Notes: generated from the sequence alone by a model not told the origin. 6,297 nucleotides of DNA from Spirochaetota bacterium (GCA_018399855.1 JAGYNX010000116.1:1-6297); one strand, 5' to 3'; counted from the stretch's first letter, positions 1 through 6,276 are shown. Numbers and translations: made by a program.

Positions 1-95
1 TGGTTACTGTCACACAATATGTGTAGTCAATTAAGATAAAAACTGTGTTAGAACTACTTTTATTTGTAGGTACGTCAAGAATTTTTATTCAATTT
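1..95. other. Short non-coding flank, downstream of the 201-residue gene
   Basis: This AT-rich stretch lies 3' of the minus-strand gene that stops at 96-98. It contains a small 5-bp inverted repeat (ACACA at 12-16, TGTGT at 20-24, 3-base loop) and a 4-bp one (CTAC/GTAG near 55-69). Neither has the GC-rich stem plus U-tract expected of an intrinsic terminator on the minus strand, so I do not call a terminator. No coding sequence is supported here. Confidence 0.5.
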
Positions 96-701
96 TTAAA
101 TGGAAGTGGAATTTCGAACTGAAATAACACCCTTTATCATTGACATTGTGGCGAATAAGAAAAAAACAAGAACGGTGATTAACAGAATGAATTTAACTGC
201 TGCCATGGCTGATGCCACGGCAATTATCATATCAGAAAAAAGTCGGTTGGAAATAATGATGATATGGAGCAGGTTTTCAACATAGTCAAAAGCGGCTGCC
301 ACAAAGGGAGCGAAACAGGCGGCGTACATGAACCCTGCAAGGGACGGGTTCTCACTGATTGTTCTTTGCCGAAGTAATAACGTTGCTGTTGAGGATAACA
401 GTAGTGAATATGCAACCGGAAATATGAAATCAAGCCATATAGTAGACAGGAACAGTTCAATACCATCGGGGCCCCAGGACAGCAATACACCCCTGAAATT
501 GAAACTGGTGAAGGAAAGCTGCAGGTATACCACACCCATCCCATCATTGGACAGCTTTTGGTCAATACCCAGCAGGACATACGCAAGAACTACTGTTCCC
601 GTGAATGAGAATGCCAGGGTAATCCTGCTGGTTAGAATTGTCTCCAGCCATGGGGGCAATATATATTGCCGGATGCTTTTATTCGTCGGATGCTTCGTCA
701 T
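96..701 (-). CDS. Four-helix integral membrane protein of unknown function
   Basis: Encodes 201 residues. I do not recognise a named family. Hydrophobic segments at about residues 24-46, 86-110, 121-150 and 156-187 predict four membrane helices. The N-terminus is polar and basic, and the second and third helices are joined by a short loop containing RQR. The third helix carries an intramembrane Asp-Tyr-Val-Glu-Asn motif (residues 139-143). Similar DxxEN patterns recur in uncharacterised bacterial membrane proteins, but I cannot give this one a function. The ATG at 701 is preceded by ATAAGG at 709-714 with 7-base spacing, which supports the start. The first 23 bases overlap the end of the upstream 1000-residue gene in another frame, so the two are very likely one transcript with coupled translation. 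The product may be a partner or assembly factor of that protein (inference). It ends with TAA at 96-98. Confidence 0.85.
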   Translation of the reverse strand: MTKHPTNKSIRQYILPPWLETILTSRITLAFSFTGTVVLAYVLLGIDQKLSNDGMGVVYLQLSFTSFNFRGVLLSWGPDGIELFLSTIWLDFIFPVAYSLLLSSTATLLLRQRTISENPSLAGFMYAACFAPFVAAAFDYVENLLHIIIISNRLFSDMIIAVASAMAAVKFILLITVLVFFLFATMSMIKGVISVRNSTSI

Positions 702-3681
702 CGCTTAGCCTTATCTCGAACGCGGACTTGTTAATGGGGATAGGTATGCTTTCACCGAGTTCATCTTCATTTTGATTTTTTCTGATGGCAGGGATATATC
801 CATGGGTTTTTTCTGTTTCTATCTTTTTATTGATTCTTTCAAGACTGGAGGTGATGGTGCCATCATTCGGGTCGAGTTTCAATGCCATCTCATAATATTT
901 TTTACTCTCCTGCAGGTTGCCCAGTGACTCATGACAAAGCCCTGTATACAGGTAAAGGGATGCCGATTTGAATTGCAGGTTACTGGCAATTGACAGGTAT
1001 TCAAGAGATTCTCTGAATTTACCCTGTGACAGAAGCAATATCCCTATCTGGTAGGGAACACGTGGATTCTTGTTATCAAGCTTCATGGCATGAGTCAAAT
1101 ACTGGTATGCCAGGTCCATGTTCTGCAGGGTTATGTTCAGTGTACCCAGCCTGTAATTTGCCTGAAAATTATCAGGATTTATGGTTAGAATGGCATTGTA
1201 CAGGTGTACAGCCTTTTCCCATTGTTTTTCTTTTTCGTAATTACGGGCAATCTGGCGGTAATGGTATTCTTTAAATGACAGAATTCTGTCAATATACTGG
1301 CGAAGGTCATACCGGTAATCAGCTATTCTTCGAAGCTTGAAGAGCAGTTCGGTTTCTTCCTCGTAATTTTCGTTCAGTTCGGCGGCTTCAGAAAGTTTCA
1401 GCAGGGTGTATATTTTGTTGTTTCGTGACAGGTTTTGTGCAAGGGAGATGCGATTACGAAAATTCATGTGTTCGTTGTCAACCAGGTTCATAAACCAGTC
1501 ATTTCCGGAGGTAAGTGAATCCATGTACTTGTTATCGTTCAAAGGTACATTGTGTGGAGCTTTCAGTACCATGTATTCAGCCGGGTGTACGGGTTCTAAA
1601 TCTACCGTGTTTGCGGGAGAGTCGGTTTCAATCATGTGTGATAGAAAATGCTCAGTGTCCAGGAACAGGTCTGAAAACTCCTGGTTTGTGAGAAATTGAC
1701 GCATGCTGTTAATATGCCCTTCTTCCAGAAAAAATCCCTTCGGCCGGTCAGTACCCGCGTATACCAGGTAGTTGCCAAATAAGAAGGCAACAGTATGCGC
1801 AAATTTTTGACGGACGCTGCTGGTGGCTGTTTCCAGAAAACCTGGATCACAACGGGCAACATCGTATACCTGCATGAATATACCATCGGGGGTCAGGATG
1901 TCCCTGATGATATCAGTATATGAAGGATTAAAACGAAAACGGTTTACCTGCTGGTCAAAGATGTTGGGCATGTCCACTATGATCTCATAATTGCCGGCCA
2001 TCCTGGATAGTGTTTCCAGCACATACTCCCGGTTTGATATGTACAGGTCTTTACCCGTAACAGCAAGCCGCTGATAGTCTATGTTCCTGTCTGATATGTA
2101 ATCAGTGCAATACAACTCTTCCGTGTTGACACCCGGAACTGGATTCTTGAAAAACTTCTGGTACCCGTCAAGAAACAGGATGGATGAATTTTCCGGCATT
2201 GCATATAGTTTCATGGGGAAAAGGGCCCTTTTTAGATTACGTACTGATATATTTTGGATTTCACATGCCAGCACATCCTGCAACCTGACCTGGCTTGACC
2301 TTGAAATAAATTCAGCGTTATAGTTTATCCTTGTGAGGGTATTGTATCCTGTAGAATATTGGATAAAGAGATCATTGCTTAAGGGGATCTTGAAATTTAT
2401 ATGAAGGGTGATCAACAGTGGAATAAATATCAGTGAAAAGACGAAGTAGCTTCCCTTCTTTATTGCTCCTTTTTTATGCTGGAATAAGTATAATCCCGGA
2501 AACAGAACATTAAGTAATGCCATAACATAAAATATTATAAAAAACCACCTGTAGGTGAATACGTACCAGAATAATGCTATCATTATTGGAATGGGAATAA
2601 TGAAAAGAGAAAAGTTCAGTATTGAGAATCTCGTCTTGTGATCATGCTTCTGTGATATATGGGAGATGTTGTTTGCCAGCGAGAAGCCGAATATGACAGC
2701 CGGCACCGCGACTATCAATGCGCCAACAGCCATATTTAGGACATTGTTGTATTGTGAAAGTATGATGAATACGGCAATAAACAATAGTGGATACAGCATT
2801 TCACTGTATACATGCCAGAAGGCGTTTTTTAGAAGTCGGTTCAGTCCGAATCCAATGAGAGTGGCAGCCGTCATTGCTGAAATTAAAAGCATGACTGGTA
2901 AGGGGAAGAATCCATAGTATTTAATAAATGAATAATAAAGAAAAATGGAATATATTGCTATATATGAAAAGTTTAAATAGGTGAAAAAAATATCATCTCT
3001 TGAATGAGGGGTTTTTTCTTCCTGTTCTTCATGTTCGCGTCCCGGTTCTCTTGTGTACATTGGAACCGGGTTGTAGGGCAGATTTATATATATCATGGTT
3101 ACAATTACAACCGGAAGTGCGACGAAAATTACCGGGTACCAGGTATAAAATGTTGCAATTATACCACTGAGTATAATGCCAGCTGTAATACCGGTAATGG
3201 ACAGGGCTATAAAGAATACTACAGGGTTTTTTTCATCTATGTAATCCCCTGAAGATATTTTCAGGAAATAGACACTTTTCATTCCAAGAACAAGCCCAAG
3301 AAAAGGAACCATGATAAGGATTGAATGTGGATACTGTAATGTTGCAAGTACTGGTAATGATAAAGCTTCAACAGAAGCGAATTCTTGCCCAATACATGCG
3401 GATGCTGCCAGCAGAAAAAGTATTTCGATGATTAAATATCCATACCTTGACTGCTTCAGCCTGCTGAAAAGCAGGTGGCCGACTATATTTCCCGCAAGAA
3501 TCCCTGCCATCAGCAGCAGTATTGTGTTGCTACCCATCTGGGCATACGGGTACAGGTATTTTCCCCTGAGTATGAGATCTGATAGTACAAATCCACCGGT
3601 CAGGAATGAGAAGAAAGCATTGAGAAGGACGAATCTTCTCTGGGAAATGTTTGAGTAGCTGAACTCCCTGGTCAAATTCAT
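679..3681 (-). CDS. Polytopic membrane protein with degenerate spermidine-synthase-like domain and C-terminal TPRs
   Basis: Encodes 1000 residues from the ATG at 3681. AGAGAGA lies 7 bases upstream; a 22-codon extension to a TTG at 3747 has no good ribosome site. About 13 hydrophobic helices span residues 18-428, in two blocks split by a charged loop at 205-230. Residues about 490-645 resemble the Rossmann fold of membrane-fused spermidine synthase-like proteins: a first strand (ILFLDG, 501-506), a late strand ending in VDMP (569-572), then NRF (580-582) and a helix-strand ending LTPDGIFMQ. The GGGxG-type SAM loop expected after the first strand is absent, so activity as an aminopropyl- or methyltransferase is doubtful. 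Residues 645-800 match nothing I recognise. Four TPRs follow at about 806-941, then an acidic tail. A role as a membrane scaffold or sensor binding partners through the TPRs is inference. It is the first gene of a two-gene unit. Confidence 0.85.
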   Translation of the reverse strand: MNLTREFSYSNISQRRFVLLNAFFSFLTGGFVLSDLILRGKYLYPYAQMGSNTILLLMAGILAGNIVGHLLFSRLKQSRYGYLIIEILFLLAASACIGQEFASVEALSLPVLATLQYPHSILIMVPFLGLVLGMKSVYFLKISSGDYIDEKNPVVFFIALSITGITAGIILSGIIATFYTWYPVIFVALPVVIVTMIYINLPYNPVPMYTREPGREHEEQEEKTPHSRDDIFFTYLNFSYIAIYSIFLYYSFIKYYGFFPLPVMLLISAMTAATLIGFGLNRLLKNAFWHVYSEMLYPLLFIAVFIILSQYNNVLNMAVGALIVAVPAVIFGFSLANNISHISQKHDHKTRFSILNFSLFIIPIPIMIALFWYVFTYRWFFIIFYVMALLNVLFPGLYLFQHKKGAIKKGSYFVFSLIFIPLLITLHINFKIPLSNDLFIQYSTGYNTLTRINYNAEFISRSSQVRLQDVLACEIQNISVRNLKRALFPMKLYAMPENSSILFLDGYQKFFKNPVPGVNTEELYCTDYISDRNIDYQRLAVTGKDLYISNREYVLETLSRMAGNYEIIVDMPNIFDQQVNRFRFNPSYTDIIRDILTPDGIFMQVYDVARCDPGFLETATSSVRQKFAHTVAFLFGNYLVYAGTDRPKGFFLEEGHINSMRQFLTNQEFSDLFLDTEHFLSHMIETDSPANTVDLEPVHPAEYMVLKAPHNVPLNDNKYMDSLTSGNDWFMNLVDNEHMNFRNRISLAQNLSRNNKIYTLLKLSEAAELNENYEEETELLFKLRRIADYRYDLRQYIDRILSFKEYHYRQIARNYEKEKQWEKAVHLYNAILTINPDNFQANYRLGTLNITLQNMDLAYQYLTHAMKLDNKNPRVPYQIGILLLSQGKFRESLEYLSIASNLQFKSASLYLYTGLCHESLGNLQESKKYYEMALKLDPNDGTITSSLERINKKIETEKTHGYIPAIRKNQNEDELGESIPIPINKSAFEIRLSDDEASDE
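709..714 (-). promoter_or_regulatory. Ribosome binding site inside the upstream gene
   Basis: ATAAGG on the minus strand lies 7 bases before the ATG at 701, within the last codons of the preceding gene. It supports the overlapping start and means ribosomes need not depend only on re-initiation after the upstream stop at 679-681. Confidence 0.6.
859..1266 (-). repeat. Four tandem TPR motifs in the 1000-residue protein
   Basis: Residues 806-941 divide into four 34-residue units beginning near 806, 840, 874 and 908. TPR-pattern positions are visible: Trp/Leu early in the A helix, Gly or small residues around position 8, Ala in the B helix, and a closing Pro in unit 1 (INPDN) and unit 4 (LDPND). 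Units 2 and 3 end in the weaker LDNKN and LQFKS. The preceding 755-800 stretch is helical and may be a further degenerate unit. TPRs generally bind protein partners. Confidence 0.85.
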
Positions 3682-3687
3682 GGAAAA

Positions 3688-3694
3688 TCTCTCT
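3688..3694 (-). promoter_or_regulatory. Ribosome binding site deciding the start of the 1000-residue gene
   Basis: AGAGAGA on the minus strand precedes the ATG at 3681 by about 7 bases. It favours this start over the in-frame TTG at 3747, whose extra 22 codons would put a Phe-rich stretch before the polar N-terminus and lack an upstream purine-rich site. Confidence 0.65.
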
Positions 3695-3780
3695 GTTAAT
3701 ACTGGCGTTGTACGAATGAAAACAAATGAACAAAAAAAATACAACAACTTTTCTGAATACGAAAAATAGTAACAATTTCC

Positions 3781-3802
3781 CGGTAATTTACCGTTAATTT
3801 AA
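3781..3802. repeat. Two adjacent odd-centred palindromes, possible operator
   Basis: CGGTAA-T-TTACCG (3781-3793) is a perfect 13-base palindrome with a one-base centre. It is followed immediately by TTAA-T-TTAA (3794-3802), also perfect. The shared core TAATTTA recurs at 3784-3790 and 3795-3801, an 11-base period close to one helical turn. This geometry suits side-by-side binding of a dimeric regulator, but no regulator is identified, and AT-rich DNA gives such matches by chance. Confidence 0.35.
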
Positions 3803-3821
3803 TACAGGAGATACTGGAGAA

Positions 3822-3858
3822 TTATCGTAAAATTATTTACTTGCTATGATTTTATGAT
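3822..3858 (+). promoter_or_regulatory. Candidate promoter for the right-hand gene pair
   Basis: TATGAT occurs twice, at 3845-3850 and 3853-3858, each 5/6 to the sigma-70 -10 consensus. The first has a poor -35 (TTATCG, 3822-3827) at 17-base spacing; the second has no clear -35. A start just after 3858 would leave a leader of roughly 20 bases before the ATG at 3886, enough for the ribosome site. The -10 side is suggestive and the -35 side weak. Confidence 0.35.
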
Positions 3859-3872
3859 ACATTGACAATATG

Positions 3873-3878
3873 AAGGGG
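3873..3878 (+). promoter_or_regulatory. Ribosome binding site of the DUF4234-like gene
   Basis: AAGGGG with 7-base spacing to the ATG at 3886 supports that start for the short gene. Confidence 0.7.
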
Positions 3879-3885
3879 AATTAAA

Positions 3886-4206
3886 ATGAATAGTACTTCC
3901 ACAATTGAATATATCCCTGAAGACAACCTTGTTGTGCTGTTTCTTCTTGTCCTCATTACAGGGGGGTTGTACCTGTTCTGGTGGTTGGCAAGGGTAAGCC
4001 GTATTTTTGATGATAATCCAGTAACAAATGTGCTGCTGGTGGTATTCACGGGAGGCCTGTGGTTTCTGTACTTGAGTATGAAATATATGCAAAGGGCCGA
4101 GGAATTAAACGACAGGGAGTTGAAGTGGTTCATGATCCTTTTTCTCCCACTGGCGTTTTTAATTATACAGCATGATATAAATGAAAAATATTTCCCTGGT
4201 AGATAA
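3886..4206 (+). CDS. Small DUF4234-like membrane protein
   Basis: Encodes 106 residues. Three hydrophobic segments are visible at about residues 14-35, 46-66 and 80-94. The pattern TGGLYLFWWL (residues 25-34), a helix with Arg and Asp, then TGGLWFLYL (55-63) and a terminal I-Q-x-x-I-N-E motif (93-99) matches my memory of DUF4234 proteins, where Gly-[LI]-Tyr-x-x-Trp-Trp and a late Q..[LI]N element are typical. The two TGGL segments look like an internal duplication. DUF4234 has no established biochemical function. The start is backed by AAGGGG 7 bases upstream. The gene is followed after 17 bases by the 663-residue gene on the same strand, so co-transcription is very likely, and both would put unknown-function membrane modules in the same membrane. 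A helper of the larger protein is a reasonable guess only. Confidence 0.85.
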   Translation: MNSTSTIEYIPEDNLVVLFLLVLITGGLYLFWWLARVSRIFDDNPVTNVLLVVFTGGLWFLYLSMKYMQRAEELNDRELKWFMILFLPLAFLIIQHDINEKYFPGR

Positions 4207-4212
4207 AATCTC

Positions 4213-4220
4213 AGGAGAGG
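4213..4220 (+). promoter_or_regulatory. Strong ribosome binding site of the zinc-ribbon gene
   Basis: AGGAGAGG lies between the stop at 4204-4206 and the ATG at 4224. Counting from the AGGAG core, spacing is 6 bases. It fixes the start just ahead of the first zinc-ribbon cysteine pair. Confidence 0.75.
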
Positions 4221-4223
4221 ACG

Positions 4224-4343
4224 ATGATAGTCAGGTGCACTGAATGTAATGCTGCATACGCGGTTGATGATGAGAAAGTCCAGGATAAAAAATTTGGATT
4301 CAGCTGTCCAAAATGCGGGACAAATGTAATCATAGATAACCGT
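4224..4343 (+). other. Zinc-ribbon domain (MJ0042-like)
   Basis: Residues 1-40 have two CxxC knuckles 19 residues apart (Cys8 to Cys28), with the intervening Ala-x-Tyr-x-Val-Asp and a Phe-x-Cys-Pro-x-Cys-Gly that are typical of N-terminal zinc ribbons in deltaproteobacterial, spirochaete and related proteins. All four ligands are intact. Such ribbons often cap otherwise unrelated membrane or low-complexity proteins. Confidence 0.85.
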
Positions 4344-6215
4344 GGACAGACAGGGACACATGAACACCCTGAAGAAACAATGGAACCAGCCGGGTTCGAT
4401 TTTGATGACGATGCCGCATTATCCGTTGAGATGGGTGAATCGGAAACAGATACCGAAATGTCAGCGGATGAACCGGAAGGTGTACCTGCTCCAGGTGAGA
4501 TGGACGAAGATATACTGGCAGACATGCCACAGCTACCAGAAGAAGAAACAGCAGCCGGGGAAGGTAAAACAGAAGACGATTTTCTCATGGGTGATGATTT
4601 GCAGATGGATGTACCTGACTCTGTTGAAGTCGAAAGAGAAGATACGGTTGAACCGGCAATAGAAGAAGGAACCCTTGAAGAAGGAATAGATGAAGACTTT
4701 GATTTGTCTGAAGATATTCTGGCAGAAGAAAAACCTGCTGATCTGCCAGCGGAAGAATCAGCTTTTTCCATTGAAGGCGAGAACGAGATTTCTGAAGCCG
4801 GTATTGGTGTAGAAGAAGTCTCTGATGAAGGGTTACAGGCACTTGAGGATATCGAAGGACTTGATCTTGAGCCACAGCAGGAAACTGAAAGTGATGAAAG
4901 CGAATCCCGCGAAAGAGAAGATGGAATAAGAACAGACGAGGTCTTTTCAAAAGGGTCAGAAGATCTCGACGAGAGCCTGACTATTGATCTTGACTCACTT
5001 GACATCCAACTTGCCGAAGATGAAAAAGCCTCCGAAACTGAGCCAGAAGAAATGATGGAAGATGAAACCGATGAGCAGCTGGATTTCGAGGCAGCCGAAC
5101 CTTCAAGTCAAATTCCGGAGGAAGGTGAAGAAGACCTGGACCTGACCCTGGATCTTGATTCGCTGGATATCCCCCTTGATGAAATAGAAGAAGTGCAGCC
5201 CGGGGAAGAGGTTGAAGAGGATGAGCGGCTTACCCTCGAAGATGCAGGTCTTACCATAGATGAACTTGTTGACTCAACTCCTGTAATGGATGAGTCAGAA
5301 GAGGAAGAGGAACTTCGTCTCAGTATTGATGAAATTGATCCAAACCTTACCATTGATAATATTCACCGTGAACTTACCGACGAGGAAAGTGCCCAGCTTC
5401 TGGAGGACACATCCGAGATAGATCTTGATGAGCTTCCGGAAATTGATCTTGATGAGTTCGATAAAGACGCGTATTCGATGGAACTACTTGAAGAACCAGG
5501 CATTCCTTCGCAATCGCGGGGGGCCACTGGTGAAGAGTTTCTTGACCTTGAAACAGGGAGGGAAATTTCAGAATATGCGCCGGTTTCACTTTCCGATGAA
5601 GAAACAGACATGGTGCCGGGAGGGGTCAGTAGTTTTTCAATTGATTACGCATTGTCCTTTTCCCGCCCGGGTGGAATTCTGCGACTACCGGGTTTATATA
5701 TGCTGAGTCTTATCCCTCACATGGTTGTTTTCGCGGTCTATCTTATACTTTCAACAATTCTTGGTTTCATAAACTGGATTATAATACTGTTTACCGGCTA
5801 TGGTATGGAAGATTTCATGGATGTTCAGCAAAAAACCATCCGGTACTTTTTATATATCTGTTCAAACCTTTCAGGAGTTGTTGAAGACAGACCCATGTAT
5901 ACCGGCAGCAGAAATATTGATCATTCGATGCAGTATGACGTGGTATATCCATCAAAGCCCTCCAGGCTTCTTGCGCTTCTTCGAATTTCCGGAATCGGTA
6001 TTATGCTGGCAACACTTCCTCATATCCTGCTTTTACTTGTGCTGTCACTTGGGTTGATCGTTATCGCTGTAGCAGGAATAATCTCAGTTATAGCTACCCG
6101 TAGATGGCCAAACCTGCTGTTTGACTTCATGGTACGCTATTACCGTTACAGTTCAACAGTTCTTTCCTTCATTTTCGGGCTTGTGGACAGGTACCCGTCA
6201 TTTAAATTCGGGTGA
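4224..6215 (+). CDS. Zinc-ribbon protein with long acidic region and two C-terminal DUF4389 modules
   Basis: Encodes 663 residues. Residues 1-40 form an MJ0042-type zinc ribbon with Cys5, Cys8, Cys28 and Cys31 (CTEC and CPKC) as probable zinc ligands. Residues about 41-465 are strongly acidic: by my count 153 of residues 41-440 are Asp or Glu against about 13 Lys/Arg. They are probably disordered and carry Leu/Ile-Asp repeats. Residues about 480-662 contain two hydrophobic blocks (491-525 and 585-623). The last part, IPH-like (LPH at 598-600), then TRRWPNLLFDF, a Tyr-rich amphipathic stretch and DRYPSF near the end, fits DUF4389, and the preceding block repeats that layout in weaker form. No signal peptide is seen, so the zinc ribbon and acidic arm probably lie in the cytoplasm. 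The family's function is unknown. A membrane-anchored adaptor that recruits partners through the arm is inference. Start supported by AGGAGAGG. Confidence 0.88.
   Translation: MIVRCTECNAAYAVDDEKVQDKKFGFSCPKCGTNVIIDNRGQTGTHEHPEETMEPAGFDFDDDAALSVEMGESETDTEMSADEPEGVPAPGEMDEDILADMPQLPEEETAAGEGKTEDDFLMGDDLQMDVPDSVEVEREDTVEPAIEEGTLEEGIDEDFDLSEDILAEEKPADLPAEESAFSIEGENEISEAGIGVEEVSDEGLQALEDIEGLDLEPQQETESDESESREREDGIRTDEVFSKGSEDLDESLTIDLDSLDIQLAEDEKASETEPEEMMEDETDEQLDFEAAEPSSQIPEEGEEDLDLTLDLDSLDIPLDEIEEVQPGEEVEEDERLTLEDAGLTIDELVDSTPVMDESEEEEELRLSIDEIDPNLTIDNIHRELTDEESAQLLEDTSEIDLDELPEIDLDEFDKDAYSMELLEEPGIPSQSRGATGEEFLDLETGREISEYAPVSLSDEETDMVPGGVSSFSIDYALSFSRPGGILRLPGLYMLSLIPHMVVFAVYLILSTILGFINWIIILFTGYGMEDFMDVQQKTIRYFLYICSNLSGVVEDRPMYTGSRNIDHSMQYDVVYPSKPSRLLALLRISGIGIMLATLPHILLLLVLSLGLIVIAVAGIISVIATRRWPNLLFDFMVRYYRYSSTVLSFIFGLVDRYPSFKFG
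4977..5459 (+). repeat. Recurring Leu/Ile-Asp motifs in the acidic region
   Basis: LTIDLDSLDIQL (from residue 252) and LTLDLDSLDIPL (from residue 307) are near-identical 12-residue units. LTLEDAGLTIDEL (337-349), LRLSIDEID (364-372) and LTIDNI (375-380) are looser versions. EIDLDEL and EIDLDEF (398-404, 406-412) form a tight tandem with matching DNA (GATCTTGATGAG twice, 20 bases apart from 5421 and 5445 within a few bases). Silent differences between the two main copies suggest conservation of the peptide, not a recent DNA duplication. Confidence 0.75.
5661..6209 (+). repeat. Tandem DUF4389 modules in the C-terminal membrane part
   Basis: Copy 1 (about residues 480-556) runs: LRLPG, IPHMVV, hydrophobic helix, INWIIILFTGYG, amphipathic segment ending YICSNLSGVVEDRPMY. 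Copy 2 (about 571-662) runs: YPSKPSRLLALLRI, LPHILL, helix, IISVIATRRWP, amphipathic segment ending SFIFGLVDRYPSF. The aligned landmarks are [IL]PH, the aromatic or threonine-rich turn after the helix, and [ED]R[PY] near the end. Copy 2 is the better match to DUF4389; copy 1 is diverged. Confidence 0.65.
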
Positions 6216-6242
6216 GCACCAGTTGCTGAAGCTTACCATCTT

Positions 6243-6273
6243 CGTGGTTTGCTATTAATCCCCTAAAACCACG
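6243..6273 (+). terminator. Hairpin after the zinc-ribbon gene, possible terminator
   Basis: CGTGGTTT (6243-6250) pairs perfectly with AAACCACG (6266-6273) around a 15-base loop, starting 27 bases after the stop codon. The plus strand downstream lacks a U-tract (it reads GGTTATAATAAAAAA), so this is not a textbook intrinsic terminator. It could be a 3' end stabiliser, a factor-dependent end, or chance. Confidence 0.4.
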
Positions 6274-6276
6274 GGT

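Larger units (their letters stand above)
3682..3885. promoter_or_regulatory. Divergent intergenic promoter region
   Basis: These 204 AT-rich bases separate the starts of the two divergent gene pairs, so promoters for both must lie here or the genes must be fed from elsewhere. The right-facing side has plausible -10 boxes near 3845-3858. For the left-facing side I find no convincing -35/-10 pair; TACTAT at 3766-3771 is only a weak -10 candidate. Two palindromes near the middle (3781-3802) could be an operator shared by both directions. Confidence 0.6.

Noticed and set aside
12..24. ACACA/TGTGT inverted repeat as terminator of the left pair
   Set aside because: The stem is only 5 bp and AT-rich, lies about 70 bases past the stop, and has no U-tract on the minus strand.
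328..708. Plus-strand open frame of 126 codons opposite the 201-residue gene
   Set aside because: The product has no membrane or domain pattern and lies fully antisense to a gene with consistent membrane helices and a ribosome site.
3682..3747. N-terminal extension of the 1000-residue protein to a TTG
   Set aside because: It would add 22 residues from a rare start without a ribosome site, while the ATG at 3681 has AGAGAGA 7 bases upstream.
3873..3885. Riboswitch or attenuator upstream of the DUF4234-like gene
   Set aside because: The likely leader is only about 20 bases and shows no stem structures, too short for a regulatory RNA.
3852..4367. Minus-strand open frame of 171 codons across the DUF4234-like gene
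   Set aside because: It crosses the divergent promoter, the whole DUF4234-like gene and the start of the next gene, and shows no domain or low-complexity logic of its own. The plus-strand genes have ribosome sites and family motifs.
4211..5005. Long minus-strand open frame of 264 codons, opposite the zinc-ribbon gene
   Set aside because: Its product is extremely Ser-rich only because the plus strand is full of Glu and Asp codons. It runs antisense through a well-supported gene and has no recognisable domain. Similar Ser-rich antisense frames at 5108-5353 and 5363-5611 are rejected for the same reason.
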